Notes under the pieces: model-generated | The model's input: only the letters and a program-made list of their open reading frames with translations | What the model was told of the DNA's origin: nothing | Database searches by the model: none | Program-made: the position numbers and the translations under genes | Origin: Acidobacteriaceae bacterium | Lineage (GTDB): Bacteria; Acidobacteriota; Terriglobia; Terriglobales; Acidobacteriaceae | Direction: 5' to 3' | Assembly: GCA_009781125.1 (NCBI GenBank) | Contig: WQYS01000156.1 | Span: 1 to 6,070 of the forward strand | DNA length: 6,070 bases | Part shown: piece after piece, positions 1 through 6,070 of the stretch | Position numbering within the stretch: position 1 is the first letter of the stretch | Layout of the letters: every line of letters starts with the position of its first letter

Positions 1-1131
1 CTGCAGGGAGACACCCTTCTCGATATAGCCCGCCGCGCCGGTGCCGACGCCATCCATCCCGGCGATGGCCTTCTGGCCGAAGACGCGGAGTTTGCCGAAG
101 CGTGTTCAGCGGTAGGGATCACCTTCGTTGGCCCAACGGCCTCGGCCCTGCGCGCGCTCAGTTCAAAGGCCATTGCTGAGCAGGCCGTGGCCGCAGGCTG
201 TGTGCCGCCGGAGAAGTTGACCACTCCGGTGCGGCATATCGAGATTCAGTTGATCGTTGGCAAGCGCGGCAGCTCGATTCATCTCGGCGAGCGCGAGTGC
301 ACGGTCGAGCGGCAGAATCAGAAGATTATTATCGAGGCTCCATCGGCGGTTGCGGACGATCTGCTACGCAAGATGAGCCGGGCGGCGGCCCGGCTGCTCG
401 AAGGGTCAGCTTTTCGCGGAGCCGGATTCGTTTGCTCCGTGGAGTTTCTGGTCGATGCCAAGAAGAACTTCTGCCTTCACGGCGTCGTGCCGCGGCTTTC
501 AGATGGATGCGCCGTGACCGAGGCGGTCACCGGGCTGGATATCGTCCAGATGCAGTTGCGCATGGCGATGGGCGAGACGTTGAAGGTTCGACAGGCCGAG
601 CCTCGTGGCCATGCTCTTCAGTGCACGATTCACGCCGAGGATCCTGAGAATAATTTTCTGCCCGCAGCAGGACGCATTACACGGCTGATGCAGCCCTCCG
701 GTCCTGGCGTCCGCGAGGACAGCGTCGCCTATGTCGGCTGGAATGTAACGTCGGACGCACCTGAGCAATCTCCTCTGCTGTCGCGACTGGTTGCCAGCGC
801 CGAAACCCGCGAGGCGGCCATCAGCCGGATGCTGCGCGCACTGGGCGAGTACACCATCGGCGGCGTGCGCACGAATCTCCCGCTGCTGCGCCAGATTCTC
901 AAGGACGCGGAGTTCCGCGCCGCGAAGACAAACACAAAATGGCTGGAGCGCTTCGTTGAGCGGACTCCGCCGGGAATTCAGGTGGCTTCAGGTGAGGAAG
1001 AGGTTTCCAGCGAGATCGTTGCGCTGGCCGCAGCGTTCTTCGCCGCCGCGGCGCGGGGCGCGAACCTGGCAGCCTCGCCGTCGCTGAGCAAATGGAGCGG
1101 AACCAGTCGCAAGGAGGGTCTGCGCGGATGA
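1..1131 (+). CDS. Degenerate biotin carboxylase-like protein (5' end outside window)
   Basis: The frame is open from base 1 to the TGA at 1129-1131 (376 codons). By comparison with AccC, roughly 60-75 N-terminal residues lie upstream of the window. The GTG at 187 is internal, because homology already begins at codon 1. Family landmarks are HPGDG at codons 19-23 (normally HPGYG), GITFVGP, RHIEIQ at 78-83, NQK at the catalytic-lysine site, AFRGAG, VTEAVTG, RGHALQC, HAEDP and GGVRTNLPLL. The usual stretch between the AGVP-like and RHIEIQ motifs, which carries the glycine-rich ATP-grasp loop, is reduced to a few residues at codons 69-76. The metal-binding EMN motif is replaced by GVV (codons 161-163) and the following EH by GC. 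The PPYYDSMIGK segment is also lost. A normal family member would make carboxybiotin from ATP and bicarbonate; I infer this one cannot. The tail of about 58 residues resembles the inter-domain region of fused carboxylase alpha chains. GC-rich codon use and the intact frame argue for a maintained protein rather than a decaying pseudogene. Confidence 0.85.
   Translation: MQGDTLLDIARRAGADAIHPGDGLLAEDAEFAEACSAVGITFVGPTASALRALSSKAIAEQAVAAGCVPPEKLTTPVRHIEIQLIVGKRGSSIHLGERECTVERQNQKIIIEAPSAVADDLLRKMSRAAARLLEGSAFRGAGFVCSVEFLVDAKKNFCLHGVVPRLSDGCAVTEAVTGLDIVQMQLRMAMGETLKVRQAEPRGHALQCTIHAEDPENNFLPAAGRITRLMQPSGPGVREDSVAYVGWNVTSDAPEQSPLLSRLVASAETREAAISRMLRALGEYTIGGVRTNLPLLRQILKDAEFRAAKTNTKWLERFVERTPPGIQVASGEEEVSSEIVALAAAFFAAAARGANLAASPSLSKWSGTSRKEGLRG
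1111..1117 (+). promoter_or_regulatory. Ribosome-binding site for the biotin carrier gene
   Basis: AAGGAGG is a near-perfect Shine-Dalgarno sequence lying 10 nt before the ATG at 1128. It sits inside the 3' end of the upstream gene. It decides the start in favour of 1128 over the in-frame ATG at 1092, which has no such motif and would need a 40-nt overlap. Confidence 0.75.
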
Positions 1132-1616
1132 TCTTGTCGATTGTGCTGGATGGAGTCAGGCGGCAGGTTGAGTTTGTGGCTTCGGCGGAAGGCCCGCAGC
1201 CGTGCGCGGTTGACGGCGCCGCGTTCACGGCGGATGCGTGCCTGCTGGAGGGCGGCGTGTTGTCGCTGGTGGTCGATGGCCGCCAGTACCGCTGCGTGCT
1301 GGATGGGGATTCGGTCATTATCGATGGCCAGCGTCACACCTTTGAGGTGGTAGACACGCGCGCGCTGGCCTCGCGTCCGGGCGCGGGAGGAAGGTTCTCG
1401 GGGCCATGCGCCGTGAAGGCTCCCATGCCGGGCCGAATTGTTCGTTATCTGGTGAAGGAAGGCGACGAGGTTCGCGAGCAGCAGGGCATTGTCATCGTGG
1501 AAGCGATGAAGATGCAGAATGAACTGAGGTCTCCCAAGGCAGGCCGCGTGACCAGCATCGAGTCGCAGCCCGGCGTTGTGGTCAAGACGGGCGAGGTTCT
1601 GGCCATCATCGAGTAG
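1128..1616 (+). CDS. Biotin carboxyl carrier (biotin/lipoyl attachment) protein
   Basis: This is a 162-residue soluble protein that would carry covalently bound biotin between a carboxylase and a carboxyltransferase of an acyl-CoA or pyruvate-type enzyme. Residues 1-75 form a beta-rich segment resembling the BT-type domain that precedes the carrier in fused alpha chains. Residues about 77-93 are an Ala/Gly/Pro-rich linker. Residues 96-162 are the biotinyl domain, with APMPG near its start, EAMKMQNE around the attachment site, and a closing GEVLAIIE strand. The predicted biotinylated residue is Lys128 (bases 1509-1511). The start codon overlaps the upstream stop as ATGA, indicating translational coupling. 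The attachment site looks fully functional although the partner carboxylase upstream looks inactive, so an active biotin carboxylase elsewhere may load it. The exact substrate of the complex cannot be read from the window. I leave the symbol blank because accB normally denotes the acetyl-CoA carboxylase carrier specifically. Confidence 0.88.
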   Translation: MILSIVLDGVRRQVEFVASAEGPQPCAVDGAAFTADACLLEGGVLSLVVDGRQYRCVLDGDSVIIDGQRHTFEVVDTRALASRPGAGGRFSGPCAVKAPMPGRIVRYLVKEGDEVREQQGIVIVEAMKMQNELRSPKAGRVTSIESQPGVVVKTGEVLAIIE

Positions 1617-1660
1617 CACAATGTGCCTGCTGGTCTGTTCTGCGTCCATTTAATTCAGGC

Positions 1661-1689
1661 AAGACAACGCCATCAATGTTCTTTATATT
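1661..1689 (+). promoter_or_regulatory. Possible sigma70-type promoter for the TPR-DUF2971 gene
   Basis: AAGACA at 1661-1666 (4 of 6 matches to TTGACA) and TATATT at 1684-1689 (5 of 6 matches to TATAAT) are separated by exactly 17 bp. Transcription would start near 1696 and give a leader of about 65 nt. A second AT-rich candidate, TATAAA at 1715-1720, has no acceptable -35 partner. The 144-bp gap from 1617 to 1760 shows no coding potential and no convincing terminator after the carrier gene, so read-through from upstream is also possible. Confidence 0.4.
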
Positions 1690-1749
1690 CAATACATTAC
1701 ATGGTCATCTGGTGTATAAATATCTCACTGGTATGACAATTTGAGATGT

Positions 1750-1754
1750 GGAGG
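1750..1754 (+). promoter_or_regulatory. Ribosome-binding site that selects the GTG start at 1761
   Basis: GGAGG lies 6 nt upstream of GTG 1761-1763. It falls inside the reading frame if translation began at ATG 1746, which itself has no purine-rich motif at the right distance. This makes GTG 1761 the better start. Confidence 0.65.
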
Positions 1755-1760
1755 TCTGTT

Positions 1761-4031
1761 GTGTCAAATTACAACAAAGATCTGGATTATCTGATTGTAG
1801 ATGTGGATATATCAAAAGCGGAACTTGAAGAAATTATCACTAAAGCAGACAAAATAATTTCTTCTGCCGACAGTAACGAGAACCAACGCGTCGAAGCATA
1901 TCTGAAAAAAGTGCAATGTTTACAGAAATTAAATAAAGACCCTGAAAGCGAGGATGTTGTTAGGGAATTATTGAAGCTACGTCCACATATGCCCGAAGCT
2001 CAGGTTCGTTTAGGAAAGCTTCATTTATTAAAAAATGAATATAAAGAGGCGATGAGCTGCTTTGACGAAGCGCTCGAATCTAAAAAATATGCATATGCTT
2101 ATTATTTGAAGTCATGGACTTATTGTGAGGAGAATAGACTCGACAAAGCTCTTGGTTATGTCAGAATAGCAGCAGACCTGAAACCTGAATGGGGTCCAAT
2201 ATTCACTTGGTGGAAATCTTTACTTAACAAATTAGCCACAGACGATAAAGTTACCATCGCAGATTTTGACGAACAGTCCGCTGTCGACGAATACAATGAA
2301 AGGTTCCTCTACGTTGCATACGAGCGGCTCCATTCTGTGATAAGTGCGTCACTAAAATCGCCTAACTTTGGTGGTGCGGTTGATAATTTTCTCTCCAAAG
2401 TCGGTGACAGTATAGTAATACACGCAGAATACTATTTGCTAACGGCCATAGTGGAATTTCTAAATAAAGAAGCGCCACCTGATGAGCGGAACCTATTTAT
2501 GGTTGCTGAGATTTTAGAGGCGGGAGTGAAGGAAGATGGACAGAAAGACCACAAGAGTGATATGGACAGATTGTTCGATATACTAAAAGAAAAGAATGCA
2601 AATCATAGAGCAATTTGGTATTACAATAAATTTCTTTACACTGCAGATAAAATGATGAATGATGTTATCTATTCGTGCCGGAAACGTTTTGCTGCAATTG
2701 GAAGGCCTAAAAATATTTTCAAATATATCAACAACGATGTTGATATAAAAATATTAGCGAGGATCATATGTAAAACTTTCAGCCATGATAAATACAATCC
2801 GAACGAATTGTACGATTACCTCAAAGAATCTCATGGGCGCTTTTGTGGCAGGAAAACACCGGTAATGTTCACAGATTTAGAAGATGGTAAGTTCGATGGA
2901 TTGGATAAATTTAAATGTTTTTGCAGAGGCTGTCTAGATGATAGCGATGAACCCTTTGCAGCGCTCGCGAAATATACGTCAGCAAAACCATATATTGCAG
3001 GATTTTCTGAGGAAGAAAAAGCGTTCGCAGTTGATGAAGAAGAATTTTTTTATAAAGTCACAGCAGAGTGCCGTAGAGAGAAGTTAGCGGACTACATCGA
3101 TATATTTTGTCAATCGAAAGATATAATATCAAGGTTGCAAGTTGACTATGATAAAGAAATGCCTGTGTCGTATTACACTAAGAAAGATATTTCAGAAAAG
3201 ATATTGTTTGATCAGTCATCTTTAAGTATGGCTCAATCGTATTTTCACTTGAATTCAATAAATACAAGCAATGATCCAGAAGAAGGGAAAACTTTGTTTC
3301 GTTATCTGTTTCCCCAAGAAGATATTTCGCCGCGGGTAGAAGGGTATGGAGCCTTTGCAGGTTGTTTTACTTTTGATGCAGACAGTTTAAATCAATTTCG
3401 ACTTTATGGAAAAACAGATGATAAAGAAGGTACAGGCGTCAGTATTTCTTTAAATAAGAACTTCTTTAGTAAGGAGCTGCTATTTCCTATATATAACTCA
3501 GATGTAAAATTGATTACTGCCAATCTCCCCACTCCAACTTCTTTATTCCGCTGCGTTTATATGGACACTGAAGCAGACAAGATTTCGCTGGGGCAGAAAG
3601 AGAAAAGCGTATTCCTTAGAGATGGCCGATCTGTAAAGGACTACAACGAATATAAGAAACAAATTGACGTAACACAAGAATATATAAGTCGTGGGTTAAA
3701 AATCCTTAAAGAAATAATTACAACGAGAAAATTAGATCCGTTTGTAGTATATAAACTATTGCTCAGACTGCGTTATTTGGTTAAACATGCTGCTTTCAGA
3801 GAAGAGCAAGAATGTAGGCTCATTCAATTCGCAGAATTTAACAACAACAAAAGAATTGATACAGATGTGAATGGCCGCCTTTTTATAACGTATGTAAAAG
3901 CGACCCCCAGTAATACAATCAAGATTTGTTTTGGCCCAAAAGCGACAGGTATTGACAAATTCAGACAACAGCTTGCTCTACATGGCTATGGCGAAATTAG
4001 ATGCTCACAAAGCAAAGCTCCGTTGGCCTGA
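1761..4031 (+). CDS. TPR-repeat protein with C-terminal DUF2971-like domain, horizontally acquired
   Basis: This is a 756-residue protein from GTG 1761, or 761 residues if ATG 1746 is used. Residues are numbered from the GTG. Positions about 40-145 are helical TPR-type repeats. Two are clear: one from about 78 (PEAQVRLGKLHLLKNEYKEA) and one from about 111, ending in LKPEW. Residues about 150-465 are unassigned, with a Cys/His cluster at His358, Cys362, Cys386, Cys388 and Cys391. Residues about 471-752 resemble DUF2971: YYTKKD at 471, NDPEEG at 504-509, DSLNQFRLYGK at 541-551 followed by a GVSI strand, REEQECRLI at 680-688, ICFGPKA at 722-728, and a terminal IRCSQSKAP. No signal peptide or membrane segment is apparent, so it is probably cytoplasmic. 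The biochemical activity of DUF2971 is not known to me. A TPR sensor plus C-terminal effector layout is inference. AT-rich codons (ATA, AGA, AAA) contrast sharply with both neighbours and indicate recent transfer. Confidence 0.8.
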   Translation: MSNYNKDLDYLIVDVDISKAELEEIITKADKIISSADSNENQRVEAYLKKVQCLQKLNKDPESEDVVRELLKLRPHMPEAQVRLGKLHLLKNEYKEAMSCFDEALESKKYAYAYYLKSWTYCEENRLDKALGYVRIAADLKPEWGPIFTWWKSLLNKLATDDKVTIADFDEQSAVDEYNERFLYVAYERLHSVISASLKSPNFGGAVDNFLSKVGDSIVIHAEYYLLTAIVEFLNKEAPPDERNLFMVAEILEAGVKEDGQKDHKSDMDRLFDILKEKNANHRAIWYYNKFLYTADKMMNDVIYSCRKRFAAIGRPKNIFKYINNDVDIKILARIICKTFSHDKYNPNELYDYLKESHGRFCGRKTPVMFTDLEDGKFDGLDKFKCFCRGCLDDSDEPFAALAKYTSAKPYIAGFSEEEKAFAVDEEEFFYKVTAECRREKLADYIDIFCQSKDIISRLQVDYDKEMPVSYYTKKDISEKILFDQSSLSMAQSYFHLNSINTSNDPEEGKTLFRYLFPQEDISPRVEGYGAFAGCFTFDADSLNQFRLYGKTDDKEGTGVSISLNKNFFSKELLFPIYNSDVKLITANLPTPTSLFRCVYMDTEADKISLGQKEKSVFLRDGRSVKDYNEYKKQIDVTQEYISRGLKILKEIITTRKLDPFVVYKLLLRLRYLVKHAAFREEQECRLIQFAEFNNNKRIDTDVNGRLFITYVKATPSNTIKICFGPKATGIDKFRQQLALHGYGEIRCSQSKAPLA
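2712..2755. repeat. Long imperfect inverted repeat (hairpin) inside the TPR-DUF2971 gene
   Basis: TATATCAACA at 2724-2733 and TGTTGATATA at 2738-2747 are perfect reverse complements around the 4-nt loop ACGA. Outside them, AATATTTT at 2712-2719 pairs with AAAATATT at 2748-2755, leaving only a 4-nt bulge (2720-2723) on the 5' side. This gives 18 potential base pairs in 44 nt, though mostly A-T. It lies wholly within coding sequence (around residues 318-332), and no function is evident. Confidence 0.6.
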
Positions 4032-4039
4032 AATAGGAT

Positions 4040-4059
4040 CAGCCACTGCTGTCCGGCTG
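4040..4059 (-). terminator. Weak hairpin between convergent stop codons, possible terminator
   Basis: CAGCC at 4040-4044 pairs with GGCTG at 4055-4059 across a 10-nt loop, in the 34-bp gap between the two convergent genes. Read on the minus strand, it is followed by ATCCTATTT, a modest T-rich tail, so it might end uvrB transcription. The stem is only 5 bp and there is no proper U-tract on the plus strand, so the call is tentative. Confidence 0.22.
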
Positions 4060-4065
4060 CATGGG

Positions 4066-6054
4066 TTAAGAAAGCAAGAACTCCTTGGTGCGAAGTTCCT
4101 TGATGCTGTCGCGTAGCTGGGCGGCGCGCTCGAACTCAAACTTCTTTGCAGCTTCGCGCATCTCGGCTTCCAGCCTCGCAATATAGGCGTCGAGTCCATC
4201 CTGATTGGCGAACTCTGGCATCGCTTCGGTCTCTTCGGTCAGGTCTGCGTAGTCGGCGTTTATGATTGTGGCCAGCCCCATGTCGGTCCGGCTGATGATC
4301 GATTGCGGCGTGATCCCGTTCTCTTCGTTGAAGGCCTGTTGCAACTCGCGCCGCCGGTTGGTTTCGCTGATCGCCCGCTGCATGGATTCGGTTACCGTGT
4401 CGGCGTAGAGGATGGCGCGGCCTTCGACGTGACGCGCGGCGCGGCCTATGGTCTGGATCAGCGAACCCTGCGAACGCAGGAAGCCCTCCTTGTCGGCGTC
4501 GAGAATGGCCACCAGCGAGACCTCGGGTAGATCGAGTCCCTCGCGCAGCAGGTTGATGCCGATGAGCACGTCGTACTCGCCTTTGCGCAGGTCGCGCAGC
4601 AGCTTGATGCGCTCCAGCGTCTCGATCTCCGAGTGCATGTAGCGGCAGCGCACGCCCACCTCGGTGTAGTAACCGGCCAGGTCCTCGGCCATGCGCTTGG
4701 TCAGGGTCGTCACCAGCACGCGCTGGCCTTTGTCGGCGCGTTCGCGTATCTCGGCGAGCAGGTCGTCGATCTGGCCCTTGACCGGGCGCACCTCGACGGT
4801 GGGATCGATCAGTCCCGTGGGCCGGATGATCTGCTCGATCACAACGCCTGCCGACTTCGTAAGTTCATAGGGTCCGGGCGTGGCCGAGACGTAGATCGTC
4901 TGGCCGCGGCGCGTTTCGAACTCCTCGAACTTCAGCGGACGGTTGTCGAGCGCCGAGGGCAGGCGGAAGCCGTAGTCGATCAGGTTCTGCTTGCGCGAGC
5001 GGTCGCCGTGCCACATGCCGTGCAACTGCGGCACGGTGACGTGCGACTCGTCGATGAAGGTCAGGTAGTCATGGGGGAAGTAGTCGAGCAGCGTGGGCGG
5101 CGGCTCGCCCGGCAGCCGCCCGCTGAAGTGGCGCGAGTAGTTCTCGATGCCGTGGCAGTAGCCCATCGACTTGATCATCTCCAGATCGAAGCGCGTGCGC
5201 TGATGGATGCGCTGCGACTCCACCAGGCGGCCCTCCTTTTCGAGCTGCGCCTCCCACTCGAACAGCTCGGCCAGGATGGTGTCGATGGCGGCGGTGCGCC
5301 GCTCGGGCTGGACTACATAATGCGACTTCGGATAGATGGGCAGGCGCGAATATTTCTGTTTGACGGAGCCGAAGAGCGGGTCTATTTGACTCAGGGAGTC
5401 GATCTCGTCGCCGAACAGCTCGATGCGGTAGGCGTTCTCGTCGTAGGTGGGGTAGACCTCGATGACGTCTCCGCGCACGCGGAAGGTGCCCCGGCGAAAG
5501 TCCACGTCGTTGCGCTCGTAGAGGATCTCGACCAGGCGGCGCGTGATGTCCTGGCGCCGGATGCGCTGGCCCTTTTCGAGCAGCAGCAGCATTCCGTAGT
5601 AGGCTTCGGGGCTGCCCAGTCCATAGATGCACGAGACCGACGAGACAATGATAGCGTCGCGGCGCTCGAACAGCGAGCGCGTGGCCGACAGTCGCAGCTT
5701 GTCGAGCTCTTCGTTGACGGTAGCTTCCTTCTCGATGTAGAGATCGCCGGCGGGAATGTAGGCCTCGGGCTGGTAGTAGTCGTAGTAGGAGACGAAGTAC
5801 TCGACAGCGTTGGTGGGGAAGAAGGCCTTGAACTCGTGGTAGAGTTGGGCGGCGAGCGTCTTGTTGTGGGCCAGCACCAGCGCCGGACGGTTCAACTCGG
5901 CGATGATGCTGGCCATGGTGAAGGTCTTGCCCGAGCCGGTGACTCCCAGCAGCACCTGGTCCCGCTCGCCGGAGCGGATGCCTGAGACCAGTTCGGAGAT
6001 AGCGCGGGGCTGATCTCCCTGAGGCTTATAGGTGGTGGCGAGCTGGAAGTCCAT
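4066..6054 (-). CDS. uvrB: UvrABC excision-repair helicase subunit UvrB
   Basis: This is a complete 662-residue UvrB. It receives damaged DNA from UvrA, verifies the lesion by strand separation using ATP, and recruits UvrC for incision, acting in the cytoplasm on the nucleoid. Visible landmarks in order are the N-terminal [17 protein letters not shown] signature, Walker A GVTGSGKT at 37-44, the tyrosine-rich beta-hairpin [12 protein letters not shown] at 90-101, DESH (motif II) at 335-338, YVSATPG at 388-394, [13 protein letters not shown] around 500-512, the QTIGRAARH helicase motif VI at 534-542, and the C-terminal UVR/UvrC-binding helical pair at about 621-656. Length and motifs are normal and nothing is missing. 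The start is fixed by the conserved N-terminus. The 16 bases visible upstream show no clear Shine-Dalgarno sequence, and any promoter lies outside the window. GC-rich host codon use marks this as resident DNA. It converges with the acquired TPR-DUF2971 gene. Confidence 0.98.
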   Translation of the reverse strand: MDFQLATTYKPQGDQPRAISELVSGIRSGERDQVLLGVTGSGKTFTMASIIAELNRPALVLAHNKTLAAQLYHEFKAFFPTNAVEYFVSYYDYYQPEAYIPAGDLYIEKEATVNEELDKLRLSATRSLFERRDAIIVSSVSCIYGLGSPEAYYGMLLLLEKGQRIRRQDITRRLVEILYERNDVDFRRGTFRVRGDVIEVYPTYDENAYRIELFGDEIDSLSQIDPLFGSVKQKYSRLPIYPKSHYVVQPERRTAAIDTILAELFEWEAQLEKEGRLVESQRIHQRTRFDLEMIKSMGYCHGIENYSRHFSGRLPGEPPPTLLDYFPHDYLTFIDESHVTVPQLHGMWHGDRSRKQNLIDYGFRLPSALDNRPLKFEEFETRRGQTIYVSATPGPYELTKSAGVVIEQIIRPTGLIDPTVEVRPVKGQIDDLLAEIRERADKGQRVLVTTLTKRMAEDLAGYYTEVGVRCRYMHSEIETLERIKLLRDLRKGEYDVLIGINLLREGLDLPEVSLVAILDADKEGFLRSQGSLIQTIGRAARHVEGRAILYADTVTESMQRAISETNRRRELQQAFNEENGITPQSIISRTDMGLATIINADYADLTEETEAMPEFANQDGLDAYIARLEAEMREAAKKFEFERAAQLRDSIKELRTKEFLLS

Positions 6055-6070
6055 ACATATCAGGATAGAC

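Noticed and set aside
1617..1625. CACAATGTG after the carrier stop codon as a terminator or operator
   Set aside because: A 4-bp palindrome with a 1-nt centre is too short, and no U-tract follows.
978..1649. A 223-codon minus-strand open frame across the carboxylase/carrier boundary
   Set aside because: It overlaps two genes with clear homology, and its His/Arg/Ala-rich product matches nothing recognisable. It is a GC-driven shadow frame.
1624..4060. Possible direct repeats flanking the AT-rich insert (TGCTGGTCTG near 1629 versus TGCTGTCCGG near 4047)
   Set aside because: Only the first five or so bases match before they diverge, which is within chance. It does not support a target-site duplication.
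4467..4480. Near-palindrome CCTGCG-AA-CGCAGG in uvrB
   Set aside because: It is isolated and inside the conserved FLRSQGS coding segment. A 2-nt loop cannot form a normal hairpin, and no second copy was noticed in the window.
5099..5120. Strong GC-rich inverted repeat (GGCGGCT / AGCCGCC) in uvrB
   Set aside because: It encodes the conserved Gly/Glu/Pro loop of UvrB (LPGEPPP) and is expected from GC-rich codon use, with no T-tract and no position suggesting a regulatory role.
4633..5985. A 450-codon open frame on the plus strand opposite uvrB
   Set aside because: It is fully antisense to a canonical uvrB. Its translation is a low-complexity run rich in Val, Leu, Ala, Asp and Arg, typical of the complementary frame of a GC-rich gene, and no family motif is visible.

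Overview
The window reads as chromosomal DNA of a GC-rich bacterium interrupted by one AT-rich accessory gene. Acidobacteriota is my best guess for the host. That rests only on the general look of the uvrB and carboxylase genes and on base composition, and a protein search would be needed to confirm it. Sixty-base lines counted by hand give about 63% GC in uvrB and 28-45% GC in the central gene.

Layout: (1) Positions 1-1131, plus strand, hold the 3' part of a biotin-carboxylase-like gene that is open at the window edge. It keeps the family scaffold but appears to lack the ATP-grasp lid with its glycine-rich loop, and several active-site residues are replaced. (2) Positions 1128-1616, plus strand, hold a small biotin carrier protein gene that starts inside an ATGA overlap with the first gene. 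It has an intact AMKM biotinylation site. The pair looks like the alpha chain of an acyl-CoA/pyruvate-type carboxylase split into two polypeptides, with the catalytic half apparently inactive. (3) Positions 1617-1760 are a short AT-rich leader with a plausible sigma70-type promoter. (4) Positions 1761-4031, plus strand, hold a 756-residue protein with N-terminal TPR repeats, a long unassigned middle containing a Cys/His cluster, and a C-terminal region with the hallmarks of DUF2971. Its composition says it was acquired horizontally. (5) Positions 4066-6054, minus strand, hold a complete, canonical uvrB that converges on the acquired gene with only 34 bp between the stop codons.

The two carboxylase genes are probably co-transcribed and translationally coupled. 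The TPR-DUF2971 gene is a single-gene insertion between two housekeeping units. It has its own promoter and ribosome-binding site, and no integrase, transposase or clear target-site duplication is visible. The two most interesting items are the degenerate biotin carboxylase paired with an intact carrier protein, and the stand-alone TPR-DUF2971 gene, a plausible but unproven defence or stress effector. No RNA genes, CRISPR arrays or insertion sequences are visible.
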